Below are positions 1 to 11,466 of a stretch of 64,000 nt of DNA, piece by piece. A program made the position numbers and the translations under genes. Under the pieces are notes generated by a model. That model searched no databases. It was not told the origin of the DNA and worked only from the letters and a program-made list of their open reading frames with translations. How positions within the stretch are numbered: the stretch's first letter is position 1; each line of letters opens with the position of its first letter. Location of the stretch: NCBI GenBank assembly GCA_963978895.1, contig OZ022247.1:17468312-17532311 (forward strand), read 5' to 3'. Origin of the DNA: Erpobdella octoculata (Eukaryota > Annelida > Clitellata > Hirudinida > Erpobdellidae).

Positions 1-2
1 AA

Positions 3-589
3 GAGGAAAGAGATCTGGGAGTTATAGTACACAATAGCGGCAAACCATCAAGACAGTGTGCGGAAGCAGCAAAGCGAGCCAATAAGATTTTAGGATTGGT
101 CAAGAAAACAATAATAAGTCGAAACCAGGAAATAATTATCAGACTATACAAATGTTTGGTAAGATCACATCTAGAATATTGTGTACAAGCTTGGAGCCCT
201 GTTTTAAAAAAGGACATCGTAGTGTTGGAGAAGGTACAAAGGAGGGCTACAAAGTTGATTAAGCATTTAAGCCAGTTACCTTACGAAGAAAGATTAAAAC
301 AATGCGGCTTAACAACTCTAGAGAAAAGGAGAAGTAGGGGTGACTTGATCGAAGCCTACAAGATAATAACAGGAAAAGAGGATTTAACACCAGCAATGTT
401 TTTTGAACAACCACCGATTCAAAGCACTAGGGGACATAGATTCAAGCTTTTTAAAAAACAAGAAAAGACTATAAAAAAGGCTTTTTTAGTTCTAGAGTGG
501 TAAATATATGGAATGACTTGGACGATGACACTGTAGCATCTGAGACTACCACATCTTTTAAAGTAGCGCTATCCAGGCATGGATACTGA
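3..589 (+). pseudogene. 3' end of a CR1/L2-like LINE reverse transcriptase ORF, frameshifted
   Basis: This is the C-terminal part of a non-LTR retrotransposon polyprotein; its 5' part lies outside the window. The frame is open from base 3 and reads DLGVIV, then AAKRANKILGLVKK, the HLEYCVQAWSP block, and VQRRATKLI, which is the usual order after the RT palm in CR1/L2-type LINEs. The frame is lost in a T-rich run near 485-492. The last block (VVNIWNDL through the stop at 587-589) continues in another frame, so one small indel has broken the ORF. An AT-rich 3' UTR follows to about 748 and ends in a short run of TTATC-type repeats, typical of a LINE tail. Family assignment is from recalled motifs; the exact clade is not certain. 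Confidence 0.8.
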
Positions 590-748
590 TTTTTATGCAA
601 TTACTTATTTTTTATTAGTTTATTTATCTATTATCATTTTTCATTTATTTTATTTTATTCTATTTATTATTATGTTTAATTCGAAGTGGTTGTCTATAGG
701 CGTAAAGTCTTCTAAACCACTATAATAAACGTTATCTTATCTTATCTG

Positions 749-1000
749 CCATGTTGTTAAAAACTATTTGTATAAGTTACCGCTCAAAGCGATTGTTGGC
801 TTGGCATAGAAATAGCAGCATAGGAAAAATATGTTATGATTTTGATTTTCGAATATTAAAATAAAATCGAAAATCGTCAAAAAATGATTTCAAATCAAAA
901 TCATAATTAAACTTTCCAAAATGATTTCAAATCAAAAATCAATATTTTGATTTGAAATCGTGATTTCAAATCATTTGATTTCAAATCCTACCCAACACTG
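749..1000 (-). mobile_element. Truncated end of a hAT-like element (CAGTGTTGGG terminus)
   Basis: On the minus strand this begins with CAGTGTTGGGTAGGATTTGA at 1000 and runs through a motif-rich stretch of TGATTTGAAATC-type repeats. The same sequence, in the opposite orientation, forms the left part of the complete element at 27435-28862. The junction at 748/749 is where the LINE tail begins, so the other end is missing here. The inner junction at 1000/1001 falls in the RNase H region of the gypsy pol, so this element landed in the gypsy copy. Confidence 0.7.
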
Positions 1001-2802
1001 GTTTGGTCCGTCAAAAAGAACTCAGGTCTTAGCAGCAAATCGTCTAGCAAGATGGGCCCTGACATTGAGCCCGTACAACTACTCAATTGAATATCGAAAG
1101 ACCGGAGAACACGGAAATGCAGACGCCCTTAGTCGCCTACCAGCGTGCGAAGACGGAGAATTTGACTCGACAGAAGAAGATCCAGATATTTCAACAGTTT
1201 GCGTTATTAACACAATCAGCCAACAAATGTCCTATTCCAGACTGTTATCAAAAGAGTCAAGTAAAGATCCTGTTATCTCTACAGTGATACGATTTGTGAG
1301 AGACGGCTGGCCTCACAGAATCATGCAACCGGAATTAAAACTGTATGAGAAACTTTCTGATTCTCTTTCAACAGAAAGTGGTTGTCTACTCTTTGGAGCA
1401 AGAATCGTGAAACCAAAGAAATTACGCGGCAAGATTTTAGAATTGTTACATACAGGACACTTCGGAATGCAAAGAAAGAAGCGTTTAGCAAGAACTATAG
1501 TTTATTGGCCTCGAATTGACAACGATATTGAAAATTTAAGTCGTTCATGTAGTTCTTGTGCTGAACAGCAAAACAAGCCACCAAAGATGATGAATCCTGA
1601 AAAGCCTTGGGACAGAGTGCATTTGGATCATGCCATAAACTTTTTTGGAACCAATTGGCTGGTTATAGTAGATGCCTATTCGAAATACCCGTGTATACAC
1701 CCGACAAGTTCCATAACAGCAAAAACAACAACTCAGTTTTTGGATGAAGATTTCGCACATTTTGGTTTCCCCCACACTTTGGTGACTGATAATGCTCCAA
1801 CCTTTACTTCTGAAGAATTTCAGAATTGGTGCAAAGAAAGAGGCATCATTCATCTTTCTGGAGCTCCTTATCATCCTGCAACCAACGGGGCAGCTGAGCG
1901 ATTGATACAAACTTTTAAAAAATCACTCACGAAGTCTGCACATCCTTTCCGAAGAGCTCTGCAAGATTTACTTTTGCAATATCGGAGAACGCCTTTGGAA
2001 TCTGGATTTTCCCCAAGTGAACTTTTGAATGGACGACAAATCAGAAGCAAATTAGATTCTCTTTTGCCATGTCCTCCTTGCCTTGCTCGAGAGATGCAGG
2101 ATAAACGAAGTCAAAGAACAAACAGAGAATCTTTCCAAATACAACACAAGTACAAAATTGGAGATTTTTGTTACGCTCTACACTGTGGTCCCAGACAGAG
2201 TAAACAACCAAGATGGATTCCTGCAATCGTCAAGAAAATATTGGGAGCACGAAACTTCCAAGTACGATTGTGCTCAAATGGGTCGATTTGGAAACGCCAT
2301 GTGGAACAACTCCGCCCACGTTATGTTACACGTTACTCCACATCATCGAGTCTTGGAGACGACGCATTTGACACCACGTCAACAAAGAGTCCAGCGACCA
2401 CGTCAACAACTCCGCCTTACTTTTGTAAGCCTGTCCCAAGCCTGGAGAAAAGAGGAGGGGAAAGTTAAAAAGATCAAATTATGATCCACGACAGGAAGTA
2501 CTTAGGTGTTTCCAACATACAGCCATTTTAGTCTTAAAACACTTTGTGTAAAGGACTATAAACTATTACAATAAAATAAAGACCACGTCAACGAAGAGTC
2601 CAATCACGACGAAAAGTCCGGCAACCGTGTCAACAGGAAATCAAGCGACCAGTTTGCCAATGAGTTCTCCATCCAGTGCGACAACCGTACCAGGAGAAAT
2701 TCTACTGACGGATCTGACAAGATCAGCAACGCAAGCGAATACTTCAGTTGAAACCGGACCACGACGTTCGGAGCGCCTGCGGTTGAAGAATTTAAGATTT
2801 TG
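1001..2802 (+). pseudogene. Ty3/gypsy pol: end of RNase H plus integrase, interrupted by a SINE
   Basis: This is the 3' part of a Ty3/gypsy polyprotein. It opens in the RNase H tail, with the RLARWAL, YNYSIEYR and HGNADALSRLP blocks. The integrase follows with an HHCC zinc region (HTGHFGMQ, then CSSC) and the catalytic triad: Asp in VHLDHA, Asp in VTDNAPTF, Glu in NGAAERL. A basic C-terminal segment after that contacts DNA in this family. An uninterrupted frame reads to a stop at 2466-2468, but the last part of it is SINE sequence. Skipping the SINE at 2408-2580, the original frame resumes and stops at 2800-2802 after a Ser/Thr-rich tail with RRSERLR. The 5' half, from gag to RT, is absent, and a hAT end replaces it at 1000. 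The element cannot be autonomous. Confidence 0.88.
2408..2580 (+). mobile_element. SINE (family S1) inserted in gypsy pol
   Basis: A 173-bp insertion starts AACTCCGCC and ends in an A-rich tail. It is flanked by the 12-bp direct repeat GACCACGTCAAC at 2396-2407 and 2581-2592. The same sequence occurs at 7465-7644, 18390-18538, 37351-37522 and 51384-51465. The A-tail and 11-15 bp target duplications indicate LINE-driven retroposition. I see no convincing tRNA promoter boxes, so its origin is unclear. Confidence 0.85.
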
Positions 2803-2890
2803 ACACGATTTTTTTTCGTTAGAAGACATTTTTACATTTAGTTTTCGCTTTCGAAAAGACTCAAAAGCTTGTGGGAAGGTGTTGTGACGA

Positions 2891-4676
2891 GGGTTCCATG
2901 ATGAAACAGAACATGATAAAACAGAACATGACAAAACAGAACATGATAAAACAGAACATGATAAAACAGAACAGTGAGAAAACAGAACAGTGAAGAAACA
3001 GAACATTGATTAAACAGAACAGTGATAAAACAGAACATTGCGTATATTCAGGGGCGGCGCCAGGAATTTTGTTCTGGGGGGGTCCAAAATGTCCAAAGAT
3101 AATATATATATAGGTTGTAGTCCTTTGCTCATTTTTTTATAAACTGAAATAGAACTATGTAAGAAATAAATACTGAAGTATTTACACTAGCAGATCACAA
3201 TTTAGTCCTGTTTTTCTCTAGTTTATCTAGGTTTGTTATGGCAAAGCAAAGTTCAAATAAAAATGTAAAAATATTTGTTGTTATTACTAGTTTTTTTCAA
3301 AAATTATAATGTATTCAACTAACACGAAGTAAGAGTTCAGAAAACGAACGAAGCTAATAAAATTATTATTCAATAATATCATAAAGTACTTAACTGTAAA
3401 AAAACAGTGAACTATCACCAAAAAACATTGAATCATCATCAAACTATATAGAATGTTTAAGAATAACCACTATAATATAGTTTAAACTCCATGCATCAAA
3501 AAGATAGTTTGAAAAAGGAAGAAAGAAAAAAGAAAGCCCGCCGCAGGCGAAAATTTTTTTGGACTATTTTTAGTCTGCATTTTTTTTTTGGTATCTTTAA
3601 TAATTTAGTAATGAAAGAAAAGAAAGACTGCAAACTGAAGATAGTCAAACTCAGTCTCAAACCAGTTAAAAATACAGTGATTAACTCAATGAGATTCAAG
3701 TACCCCTCCCCCCCCCCCAGTAAAAAAAAGTCTTCGGATTTGCAAAAATCCCACGGGTGACACCTGTCGGAGCTGGGGGGGTCCGGACCCCTGGACCCCC
3801 CCGCCCAGCGCCGCGCCTGCGTATATTTTTTCAACTTTTTCGTGATATACAAAATGTCCGAGATCAAATTGCTTCTAGTTAAAACGCCCGGAGATATTTT
3901 AAACTATTATCATAAAATTAAAGTTTCATTTGGTAATGTAGTTAATAATATTATTTTTCGATGTTTGAAGCTCTTCACTGCTGGATATAACTTGCTCACC
4001 CTGTTTGCACAGAAATTGTAGATATAAATACATATTTTATATAAGCAAACTCTTTTATAACCAACTTTGTACCAAGAATATATATCTAGAAGTCCATGTT
4101 TGAACTATAATTAGGTAAGAAGTCTCTCAACTGTGACACTGGTATCTGGCATTAATGTGTTTTTAATGTGTTCGCAACATTTGCATGAGTGAATATTCAC
4201 CGGGAAAATTATATTGATCAATTAATAAGAAATGAACTAGAATAGGCCCAGCTTAAACTCTTTTGTCAAAATAGTTTCTTAATATTCAATCAAACAAAAA
4301 AGTTATCAGCGAAAAACCGTCAGCGCACCGCAACAAGAATATAAAGCAAACACAAACACAAATTAATCTGTTGTAGGATGATTCCTACATTTCCTCTGGA
4401 TCAATAGCTGACAACGGAAACATACAAAGAAGTAGATGAAAGTTATATAAAACTGATTTGTAGTTATTATTGCGAAAAATTGAAAAAAATAAACGCGATG
4501 TTCTGTTTTATCACTGTTCTGTTTGTTCAATGTTCTGTTTCTTCACTGTTCTGTTTTCTCACTGTTCTGTTTCTTCACTGTTCTGTTTTTTCACTGTTCT
4601 GTTTTATCATGTTCTGTTTTATCATGTTCTGTTTGATCATGTTCTGTTTCATCATGTTCTGTTTTATCCGGTTACC
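2891..4676 (+). mobile_element. Foldback element copy A with tandem-repeat terminal inverted repeats
   Basis: The element runs from GGGTTCC to GGTTACC and is flanked by the 8-bp duplication TGTGACGA (2883-2890 and 4677-4684). Both ends are arrays of about 10-12 copies of a 14-15 bp unit built on ACAGAACATGATAAA, in opposite orientation (2897-3040 and 4499-4668). The middle is AT-rich and shows no transposase. Copy B, inverted, lies at 12659-13706. Inverted repeats made of short direct repeats define foldback elements; some belong to the P superfamily, which also makes 8-bp duplications. Short ORFs rich in FCFITVLF are translations of the array, not genes. Confidence 0.85.
3049..3819. mobile_element. 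Non-autonomous hAT element inside foldback copy A
   Basis: It starts CAGGGGCGGCGCCAGG and ends GCGCCGCGCCTG as imperfect terminal inverted repeats, with GGGGGGGTCC-type subterminal runs. It is flanked by the 8-bp duplication CGTATATT (3041-3048 and 3820-3827). The 771-bp interior has no transposase frame. Copy B of the foldback lacks this insertion and shows the empty site. Confidence 0.87.
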
Positions 4677-4845
4677 TGTGACGAGACACTCTAGGTGTAG
4701 TCAGGTGCGCCTTCCAAGCTAGCTACCGAGTTGTTGCGAGAAAGTTCTGTTTAGTGTTTAGCGAGTTGCGCGGTTTTTAACTTAACATGTTTCTTGTTCT
4801 TTATATTGTGTTTTGAAAGAATAAAGTTTTCTGAAAGATACAACA

Positions 4846-5187
4846 ATGGATGTTGATCAAGATTTACCCCAATCAACAGGTAATTCTTTGATGGGTGATT
4901 TTGATGAAGCTGTTAATAAAATTAAAAAATTGTACATGTCAGATCCTATCACATGAAGCGGCCCTTAAGTCATTCTGTACAAGGGTTAAAACATCTAGCA
5001 AAACAGTATTGCATTCATCACCACATTGCTTTGGCAAGTACAACGGTGTTGCCACAAGCAAGCTGGTCAGTTTGAAGTGAATTGGTGTCCAGCCCACTGC
5101 ACTTGCTAGACGTAAGATGCCAGTAGGGGGGCGAAAACAATGCTATCTCGGTTGCCCCCCCTAAATCATCTTTTTCATCAGAACATT
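4846..5187 (+). pseudogene. SWIM-type transposase-like protein, C-terminal fragment (part 1 of 3)
   Basis: After the gypsy LTR a frame reads MDVDQDLPQ and later LKSFCTRVK, HCFGKYNG and IGVQPTALARRK. I recall the last block as the C-terminal signature of SWIM-zinc-finger, MULE-like proteins common in marine invertebrate genomes. A stop near 5078 and a C-run frame slip near 5155 show decay. Skipping the BEL insertion, the frame runs on at 11472-11568 (PKRRAPHNLQQAVDN), and after the hAT insertion it stops at 12320-12322. The SWIM domain itself is not in the window. It could instead be an old host gene derived from such a transposon. Confidence 0.55.
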
Positions 5188-5192
5188 GCTAT

Positions 5193-5432
5193 TTTAAACT
5201 TTCGACCTAACCGATCGAAATAACAAACTAATGTGTCGTTTTGAGTACTCTAATTTATTAATGAACAAATGTATAAGTATAAAACACTAAATACAAAGGC
5301 GGCTCACAGTCACGCTACACTCTCAATGACGATCAAAACACAAGGGCGAGAAAACAATGGCGGCTCACAGGCTCGCTACAAAAAAACAACGAACTAAAAA
5401 TAGACAAATTAATTAAATATTCAAATTCAACA
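5193..5432 (-). repeat. BEL 3' LTR
   Basis: 240 bp, identical by eye to 11227-11466. It lies downstream of the integrase stop on the minus strand and next to a polypurine tract. The outer edge abuts the GCTAT target duplication. Confidence 0.93.
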
Positions 5433-5521
5433 TTCTCCCACCTTTCCTTTTGTGTTGACAAAAGGAAACAAAAAACAAAACAATGTTGACAAACAAAAAA
5501 TAACATGTATACTATCTACAG

Positions 5522-7449
5522 TTACATCTCTAGTTTTCTGGGCTTGTTGACCTTGCGTCCATACCTTGTCACTGTGCGAGGCTCATCACAGCGTGGGCTC
5601 GCAGGAAGAGAAGCTGACTCTTTTGCAGTGGATTGATCCCAAGTGTTGCCTGCCACTGATCTTTTCATAACTTCTCCTATTTGTCGAGTACCTTCCGAAG
5701 CAGTTAACTCCATCGGGAACAATCTTTGCAGAGGACGCAACAGCACACCTTGTTGTGTTTTCACTCTTGCAATGCGGACTAGCCCGTCTCGTCCTGGAAT
5801 TAACTCAATAATTCTTGCTAGCGGCCATAAAATTCTCTTCTGGTTCTCTGCTCCCACCAAGACCACGTCTCCCACCTCGGGACATCTATATCTTCTCTCT
5901 TTTCCACGTTGTACTAAGAGGGCCAAGTATTCTTTGCGGAACCGGTTTTTTAACTCGTGTAACAATACCTGACGTCTTCGGTATTTTTCGTGCAATTTGT
6001 TACCAAGCACTTCCACTTCTGGAAAAGCAGCTGTCGAGATTCCTCTTAAGAACATAGCAGGAGTCAGCGGGATGAGATCGTTTTTATCCTCAGTTACTAC
6101 TGTCAATGGACGTTCATTAATGCAGTTCTCTACGTGACTTATGGTTGTTCTTAGTTGGTCGTAATTCAAACTGGCCTTGCCGAGCATTCTCTTCAACATA
6201 TCTTTGACCGTTCTTACCAACCTCTCCCACCATCCGCCCCACCATGCAGCAGAAGGGGGATTAAAGACCCACTTTATTTGTTTGACATTGGCAACTTCTT
6301 CTATTCTCTTCCAATCCAGTCTCTTGAATAAATTGACCAAACCAACAAAGTTTGTTCCATTATCACTATAAATCGTTGTGGGTCGGCCACGCATATTAAT
6401 GAATCTTTCTAAAGCTTCTAAGAAAGCTTCTGTACTCAGTGACATAACAAAATCTAGATGAATGCAACGATATACTGCACATGTAAACAAGACTAACCAA
6501 GCCTTCTTTCCAGTCTTCAGATACAACGGTCCTGCTAGATCAACTCCTGTAGTTTGAAAAGCGTTTGCAATTTCCGTCCGACATGTGGGAAGTGGAGCTG
6601 GTTTCACCTCAAATCCTTTACTAGAATGACGCAGACAATTGGGACATTTGTGAATAACTCTATTGATTGCTCTTCTCGACTGAAGAATCCAAAATCGTTC
6701 TCTCAATTTGTTAATCATGTATTGCGCTCCAGCATGGTGATTTTTCAAATGATACCATCTAATCAACGAAATTACAAGAGGGTGTTGAGATGGAAGCAAA
6801 ATAGGAAATCGGAACTCTTCTGTGTCGTCACTGTCTATAAGTTTCGTTTTTACATGATAAAGACCTTCTTCTGAAATTTCAACAATCAGACCTCTTATGA
6901 CTTTTGTCTGTTTTGGAAACACTTCTTGTTGCACAATTCCCAGAAGAACGGACTCAGTATCCATAAAGTCTTTCACAGTCAAGTTTCCAGTTTTCTTTAC
7001 ATGATTTGGTTTGCTATTATAAATAAATCGTCTTATCCAAGCGACTACTCTGACATTTTTTATGTAACTATTGGATGTAAAATACCATGGTTGATCAAAG
7101 GAATTTATCTTTTCATCAAGATTTGTCAGAATTGTGGTTGATGTCAACTTTTCACTACTGCATCCTGATTCTGATTCCTGAAGTTTCATACTCGAAAGTT
7201 TTTCTATGTCTTTTGTACACACTTTCTTTCGCTCTGCACTGATAGCGATTTCATCAGAGATCTTTTCTTCAACTGGCCAATCTTCTGTACAATCATAGAG
7301 CCAACGTGGTCCCTCCCACCACCTGGACTCTAACAACTGAGTCGGAGAACAGCCTCTGGATGGAAGATCAGCTGGATTGTTAATGCCTGGTAAATGTCGC
7401 CAATCATCGACTTTAGAAAGTGCACAAATTTCTTTCACACGGTTTCCAA
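5522..7449 (-). CDS. BEL polyprotein, second part: integrase
   Basis: This is the continuation of the polyprotein past the SINE. It starts with the end of RNase H (VDDWRHLPGINNPADLPSRG), then a zinc-binding HHCC region (HHAGAQYMINKLR and CPNCLRH). The integrase core has Asp in GVDLAGPL, Asp in YSDNGTNF and Glu in GGWWERLVR, so the DDE triad is complete. A C-terminal block follows with VGDVVLV, LWPLARI and LLRPLQRLFP, as in BEL/Pao elements. It stops at 5522 about 90 bp before the LTR. No frameshift is visible in this half, which fits the identical LTRs. On its own this half has no start or promoter, so the SINE probably inactivates the copy. Confidence 0.93.
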
Positions 7450-7464
7450 CAAATGTGCCCCATT

Positions 7465-7644
7465 TTTTTTTTTTTTTTTTTATGATAGTTTATAGTCCTC
7501 TACACTAAGTGTTTTAAGACTGAATTGGCTGTATGTAGGAAGTGTATAAGTACTTCCTGTCGTGGATCAAAATTTGTTCCTTTTAACTGTCCCTCCTCCT
7601 TTATCCAGGCTTGGGACTGGCTCGCAATTAGCGAGGCGGAGTTG
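7465..7644 (-). mobile_element. SINE (family S1) splitting the BEL polyprotein
   Basis: A 180-bp copy in minus orientation with a tail of about 18 T on the plus strand. It has a 15-bp direct repeat CAAATGTGCCCCATT at 7450-7464 and 7645-7659. Its 5' end reads AACTCCGCCTCGCTAATTGC on the minus strand and is the longest version in the window. It must be younger than the BEL insertion, whose LTRs have not yet diverged. Confidence 0.92.
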
Positions 7645-7659
7645 CAAATGTGCCCCATT

Positions 7660-10600
7660 GATCATTTCTTTTTATCCAAGCCAATGTTGTAGTAGAATCA
7701 CTCCACATGAAACTTTGAATGTTTTTTAACTTTAAAACTTCTGTCACAGAACTAGTCAATCGAGCCCCTATAACACATGCTAGTAATTCCAATCGTGGTA
7801 TCGTCAGTTTTTTGAGTGGCGCCAATCTAGACTTGGCCATTATTAACTGTACTGACACTTGACCACTTTTGTCTTCTGCTCTGAGAAACACTACTGCTGC
7901 ATAGGCATCTTGACTGGCATCACAAAATGTGTGTAATTCACATCGATTTTCCCGTACATTTTTGTCTCCAGCGATGTACCTCTTTATTTTAATGGATTGA
8001 AGACACTGAAGTTCTTTATGCCACTTTTCAAATTTGATAGCTGTTTCATCCGGTAGTGCCTCATCCCATCCTTGCTTTGACGACCACGTACCTTGTAGAA
8101 TTAATTTAGGCTGTAACAACACAGGGCTTACAAAACCAATTGGATCAAACATTTTCCCCACAAATGACAAAATTTCACGTTTTGTTACAATTTTACTGGC
8201 ACCTCGTTCAGGCACAACACATGATAAAGTATCTTCTAACTTATCCCAGACGAGACCAAGCACTTTAGTAAGCAAAATCCCACTGTGTTCCTGATTTTCT
8301 GCAACACTTCTGTGTTCAAATTCGATCTCTTTCTGAAGAGTACATTCCCAATTTCGTAAATCCATCTTTGCTCCAGACATAACATCAATAGAATGTCTTT
8401 TAAAATCTTCATATTCTTTATACGAGTTCACTGAAGTTACACAATTGTCTACATACAGAGACTCTAAAAGCTTTTGAGACAACACTGCATGTTCACTAGA
8501 AGCAGACTTCAGATGCAGCTCGATCACAGCAGCTAGCAGAAACGGGCTACAGTTCACTCCAAACACAACTCTTCTATGTCGGTAAGCTTTAAATTTCTTA
8601 GTAACTGGGTCTTCCCACCATAAAAATCTAAGAAAGTCTTTATCCTTTTCATCAACTTCAATCATCTGAAATGCCTTTCTGACATCTGCAACAAGACCAA
8701 TTTTATTTTCCCGAAATCTTAGCAATATTGATGGCAGAAGTTCTAAAAGATTTGGTCCTTTTTCTAGCATGTCGTTCAATGATGGTGCTCTACCAATTTT
8801 ACAAGATGCATCAAACACTGGTCGTATTGGAGTAGTCTGACTCTCTGGTTTCAACACTGCTCTATGAGGTAGGTAATGACATCGTCTTTCTTTCTTGTTT
8901 TCATCTACCGTCTCAATTATATTTTCTGTCAGCCACTCGTCAAGCACATTTTGGTATTTTTCATAGAACCCATTCGATAGAAGTTTTTCTGTCATTTTAA
9001 CTAGTCTTTTTTCTGCAATTTCGCGGTTGCTTGAGATTTCAAGGTTTTCATCAATCCATGGCAGAGTCACAATATAACGACCTTCATCAGAACGAGTCAC
9101 AGTCTTGAGAAAATTCTCCTTGGTTTCTATTTCTCTTTCTAGTCGTGTTTTTCGCTCCACCGGATCTTGGATCCCAATGGCCTCGAGGCTCCAGAGGTCA
9201 GGAACACTGGCTTCAGCCACAAACATTGAGGTAACAAGCATTGCTGAGCCAACTTCTACTTCACCATTTGTCTGCTTTTGCTTTCCAGACAGCGTCCATC
9301 CAAAATGGGTCTCTAGAGCCACAAGCCCATTTCTCAGACAATGTTTTCGGCCAGTCAACCATTTGGCATAATAATCAGAACCGATAAGAAGTTCAATTTC
9401 ACCGTTATCTTCTCCAAGATCCTCTACAAATACCTTTTTCTCTTTTAGTTCTGACATCCATGGCCCTTTAGACATTTTTGGAATGCCACTGCATATTTTC
9501 TTGTGACCAAGCACAATCAATCTAGAACAATATCTATTGTGAGCTCCCTGGATTTCAATGTTGTACCTGTTGTGCTGTTGCAGATCTTTAGAACCACCAA
9601 ATAAAAGATGACAAAGTTCAATTTGTCCATGGGAGTTCAATCCCAGTTGACAAGCAGTTTTCTCCAGGATGTAGGACTTCTGAGATCCTGGGTCAAGTAA
9701 CACTCTTATTTTCTTGTGTTTTTCTCCATTTCTGACAATACATTGTAGTGTCTGCAACAGAACTTCATTGGTGCAATTTAACTGGGAATGAACTGATGGT
9801 ACTTCATCAACTGATTGACTGCTAGATTTCATCATTTCTGCATTTTGATTTATCTTTAGTTGTGGGCACATTAAGGTCACATGCCTTCCTTGACAAATCA
9901 TACACTTCAAGTATGTTTTGCATGTTTTAGCTATGTGCCCCAATTTTAAACAAGCCAGACATGCTTTCTTTTGCAGGATCTTTCTCTTTTTTAAAGCAAA
10001 TGGCATGGTTTGGGCATTTGTACAGGTTTGGCTATCGTGAAATTTCTCACAAAAGATGCATGTTGGTTTATCACCTACAAATAATTCAGCTGTTGTAGGC
10101 AGACTTTGATGTTGTGAGCAGAATTTTCTTCCTTTAACTGGTATTTCAGTAGTCAATTTACCAAACCCCTCATTTACCAAAGATAATCTTTCAGCACCTT
10201 TGACCTCCATTCGAAGAAACTTCATCAGTGATTTAAGTCTGTCATCAATGGGTTTATCTTGATGTTCATCATCATAACCTGACATTGGACTTCTTTGCCA
10301 CACCTTGACAATTTCTTCAGGCAGACTGGATTCAACTAGAGGGTAGAGAAAGGCAGCACTCTGGTCTTGAGAAACTCCCAGGGTCTCTAGAGCTCGTAGG
10401 TGTGATTCTATCTCGTCATAAATGTTACTCAAAGTTACATCTTTTGTTTTCTCAGCAGCATTTCTGATAACAAGTTTTAACAACTGCCTCACATAGATTT
10501 CTGTCAACAAAACTTTGTCTCCAAATCTATCTTTTAATGCAGTAATTACCAATTTATAATTTTCTGCCATCTGAGGATAGCTTTCAACCAACTTATGGGC

Positions 10601-11126
10601 TCTGGTACCTGGAACCATCGACTGTATGAGGTATTGCAACTTGTCGTTATCATGTAAATTACCATCCTCATGTATCCTTCGAAATTGAGACCAAAAACCC
10701 AACCACTCCTTCATGTCACCGTTGAACCGCTTTATTTCAATTTTTGGCAACTTGTATGATGGTTCAGAAAATCTTCCACTGTTGTGTAGACTGTCAACTG
10801 GATGAATTGAATCCTGTTTATAAATAAAGCGTTCACCTTTTGTAATTGTTGTCCGGTACTTCACCTCATATTCATCGACTGTTTCGAGCTCCTCATCTTG
10901 ATCATCATCAGAGCCGTTTCGATTTATAATTGAGATGATTTCTTGATCCAGATTATCTATTTTTTCATAAATCTTCCGCAACATTTCAACTTTAACCTGA
11001 ATGAGCGATTTGTCCGGAGTTTCAGTTTCTGTCATTGTTTCGTCTAACTCTTCTATTTTACGGAGCAATTGTTTTCGAAGTGGTCTTCGACTTCTCTGCA
11101 AAACATCAAGATTAGACTTCTCCATA
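7660..11126 (-). CDS. BEL polyprotein, first part: gag, protease, reverse transcriptase, RNase H
   Basis: This frame encodes the structural and replication part of the BEL element. The first ATG is at 11126-11124; the frame is open a little further upstream through a GTG at 11146. In order: a gag domain of the DUF1759 type (LPKIEIKRFNGDMKEWLGFW), Cys/His knuckles (CLACLKLGHIAKTC), an aspartic protease of the DUF1758 type with DPGSQKSYI where DSGS is usual, and a reverse transcriptase with RPVFDAS and YVDN where YVDD is usual. RNase H follows with TFCDASQDAYA and ends in SDSTTTLAWI. The frame runs into the SINE at 7644 and meets a stop at 7628. Without the SINE it would join directly to the integrase part at 7449. 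The YVDN and DPGS changes may be natural variants or damaging. Confidence 0.93.
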
Positions 11127-11226
11127 CTGTTAGTTTCTTTCAGCACGGGTAACTATCTTCAATTGACTTCAAACTTCAATTGAGGGCTTCTTCAAACACG
11201 AACACAATCACGTCGGGGTCACCAAA

Positions 11227-11466
11227 TTTAAACTTTCGACCTAACCGATCGAAATAACAAACTAATGTGTCGTTTTGAGTACTCTAATTTATTAATGAAC
11301 AAATGTATAAGTATAAAACACTAAATACAAAGGCGGCTCACAGTCACGCTACACTCTCAATGACGATCAAAACACAAGGGCGAGAAAACAATGGCGGCTC
11401 ACAGGCTCGCTACAAAAAAACAACGAACTAAAAATAGACAAATTAATTAAATATTCAAATTCAACA
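11227..11466 (-). repeat. BEL 5' LTR
   Basis: 240 bp, identical by eye to 5193-5432. On the minus strand it precedes the primer-binding site at about 11205-11226 and the gag start near 11126. The element's transcription should begin within it. Confidence 0.93.

Larger units (their letters stand above)
2870..4845 (+). repeat. 3' LTR of the gypsy element, split by a foldback element
   Basis: The LTR starts TGTGGGAAGG at 2870, after a purine-rich stretch, and ends GATACAACA at 4845, giving the usual TG...CA boundaries. An AATAAA polyadenylation signal lies at about 4820. Its sequence is 2870-2890 joined to 4685-4845, about 182 bp; the rest is the foldback insertion. The matching 5' LTR is not in the window. 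Confidence 0.7.
5193..11466 (-). mobile_element. Near-complete BEL/Pao LTR retrotransposon
   Basis: The element lies on the minus strand between 5-bp target duplications GCTAT (5188-5192 and 11467-11471). Its 240-bp LTRs (5193-5432 and 11227-11466) look identical base for base, start TGTTGAATTTG and end in GTTTAAA when read on the minus strand. Just inside the 5' LTR, at about 11205-11226, is TTTGGTGACCCCGACGTG, a primer-binding site typical of this superfamily. A purine-rich tract (GGAAAGGTGGGAGAA) adjoins the 3' LTR at 5433-5450. Identical LTRs mean a recent insertion. The only evident damage is a SINE at 7465-7644. Confidence 0.95.

Noticed and set aside
960..1000. The ATG at 960 as the natural start of the gypsy frame
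   Set aside because: It lies in the hAT end; the gypsy part begins at 1001, in the middle of RNase H.
1545..1910. Minus-strand ORF over the gypsy integrase
   Set aside because: Antisense shadow of a frame with a complete integrase DDE motif.
2641..3038. Minus-strand ORFs reading FCFITVLF-type repeats, also at 4470-4722, 12533-12837 and 13473-13763
   Set aside because: They are translations of the 14-15 bp foldback arrays; every frame without a stop is open because of the repeat.
2895..3045. CRISPR-like regular repeats
   Set aside because: Units are directly adjacent with no unique spacers, lie in inverted pairs at element ends, and the window is eukaryotic.
5643..9371. Plus-strand ORFs within the BEL element
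   Set aside because: They are antisense shadows of the polyprotein, which has clear domain motifs on the minus strand.
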